64,000 nucleotides of DNA from Pseudomonadota bacterium (GTDB lineage: Bacteria > Pseudomonadota > Gammaproteobacteria > Steroidobacterales > Steroidobacteraceae). The position numbers were made by a program, and so were the translations under genes. Shown here one piece after another: positions 63,782 to 64,000 of the stretch (its first letter is position 1; each line of letters opens with the position of its first letter). Under the pieces are notes generated by a model. That model made no database searches, was not told the origin of the DNA, and saw nothing but the letters and a program-made list of their open reading frames with translations. The stretch is taken from positions 248,001-312,000 of the forward strand of contig JADJBE010000003.1 of NCBI GenBank assembly GCA_016703895.1, given 5' to 3'.

Positions 63782-63898
63782 ATGAAGCGCCAAGCCGCAA
63801 CATTCACCGGCGGGCCAACGAGGGCAGGCGCGCAGCATCCGCCATAATTGCAGCCGCGGCGTTCGGTGCGCCCTTTTTAGGTGAAATAGCCCAGACGG

Positions 63899-63952
63899 TT
63901 GATTTACGTTAGATCATTAACCTAAAATAATGCCTGTTCTTATTTTAGGTTA
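63899..63952 (+). promoter_or_regulatory. Promoter with 13-bp perfect inverted repeat over the -10
   Basis: TTGATT (63899-63904), 18 bases, TAAAAT (63923-63928). TAACCTAAAATAA (63918-63930) and TTATTTTAGGTTA (63940-63952) form a perfect 13-bp inverted repeat with 9-base spacer across the -10. Strong candidate for a repressor-controlled promoter reading off the right edge. Confidence 0.65.
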
Positions 63953-64000
63953 GCAGCGCGTGCGCAGAGCGACACCGGGAAAGTATGTCGAGGTTGTCAC

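Larger units (their letters stand above)
63669..64000. other. Terminal non-coding stretch with two palindromic structures
   Basis: No gene found after the SDR stop. Contains a large dyad at 63736-63781 and a promoter/operator at 63899-63952, described separately. Sequence after 63953 may hold the start of a plus-strand gene beyond the edge. Confidence 0.6.

Noticed and set aside
1..64000. CRISPR array, tRNA, rRNA, integrase or insertion sequence
   Set aside because: No regularly spaced repeats, no cloverleaf ending I could recognise, and no transposase or integrase motif in any frame; a dedicated search could still find a missed tRNA.

Overview
The window is GC-rich bacterial DNA with tight ATGA-type gene overlaps. 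It carries an outer-membrane TonB-receptor remnant, MHS/GPH-type and TRAP transporters, and Tat-like or Sec leaders, which points to a proteobacterium (gamma or beta most likely; I cannot be more precise). No rRNA, tRNA, CRISPR array, integrase or insertion sequence was recognised.

Left half (1-42.9 kb) is catabolic/accessory. A minus-strand operon (4375 down to 1) encodes a CoA-transferase family III enzyme, a broken isochorismatase-type amidase, two VOC-fold proteins, a small protein, and the start of a protein related to the methyltransferase at 31 kb. Divergent from it are an HMG-CoA-lyase-type enzyme and hydantoinase/oxoprolinase subunits (hyuA broken, hyuB intact), closed by a strong terminator. 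Then come an intact isochorismatase, a PhyH oxygenase, alpha/beta-hydrolases, a DUF1838 protein, a truncated TonB receptor joined to a lactonase-like remnant, two major-facilitator transporters, a damaged SDR, paired membrane-protein paralogues, a GST, and a minus-strand operon of tandem alpha/beta-hydrolase, nitrilase and peptide-type solute-binding protein. A MazEF-like toxin-antitoxin pair, an aldehyde dehydrogenase and a methyltransferase lead to a long plus-strand operon (32.2-42.9 kb): UbiD-type decarboxylase, zinc-ribbon partner, haem-oxygenase-like diiron protein, SDR, GntR/UTRA regulator, ankyrin lipoprotein, DUF1838 protein, TRAP permeases, dihydropyrimidinase-like amidohydrolase, peroxiredoxin and a medium-chain reductase. 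Together these look like import followed by amide/hydantoin opening, decarboxylation and CoA-thioester chemistry on an unidentified, possibly nitrogen-containing or aromatic, substrate.

Right part (42.9-64 kb) is a defence/toxin-antitoxin island: VapBC, an XRE regulator, an MNT/HEPN pair, an SF2 helicase, type I restriction-modification (hsdM, hsdS, hsdR) with a YgjP-like metallopeptidase, McrBC, an ORF6N protein, AbiE, a DUF4258 remnant with DUF2283, and an orphan ParD-like antitoxin. A PLP decarboxylase and an SDR lie among and after them.

Two themes stand out. First, many otherwise well-conserved genes carry one-base frameshifts, mostly in homopolymers, plus two in-frame TAG codons; residual indel errors in the assembly are the simplest explanation. 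Second, four of the five alpha/beta-hydrolase genes lack the serine nucleophile. The best candidates for undescribed biology are this set of non-canonical alpha/beta-hydrolases, the UbiD/zinc-ribbon/diiron cassette, and the helicase embedded in the defence island.
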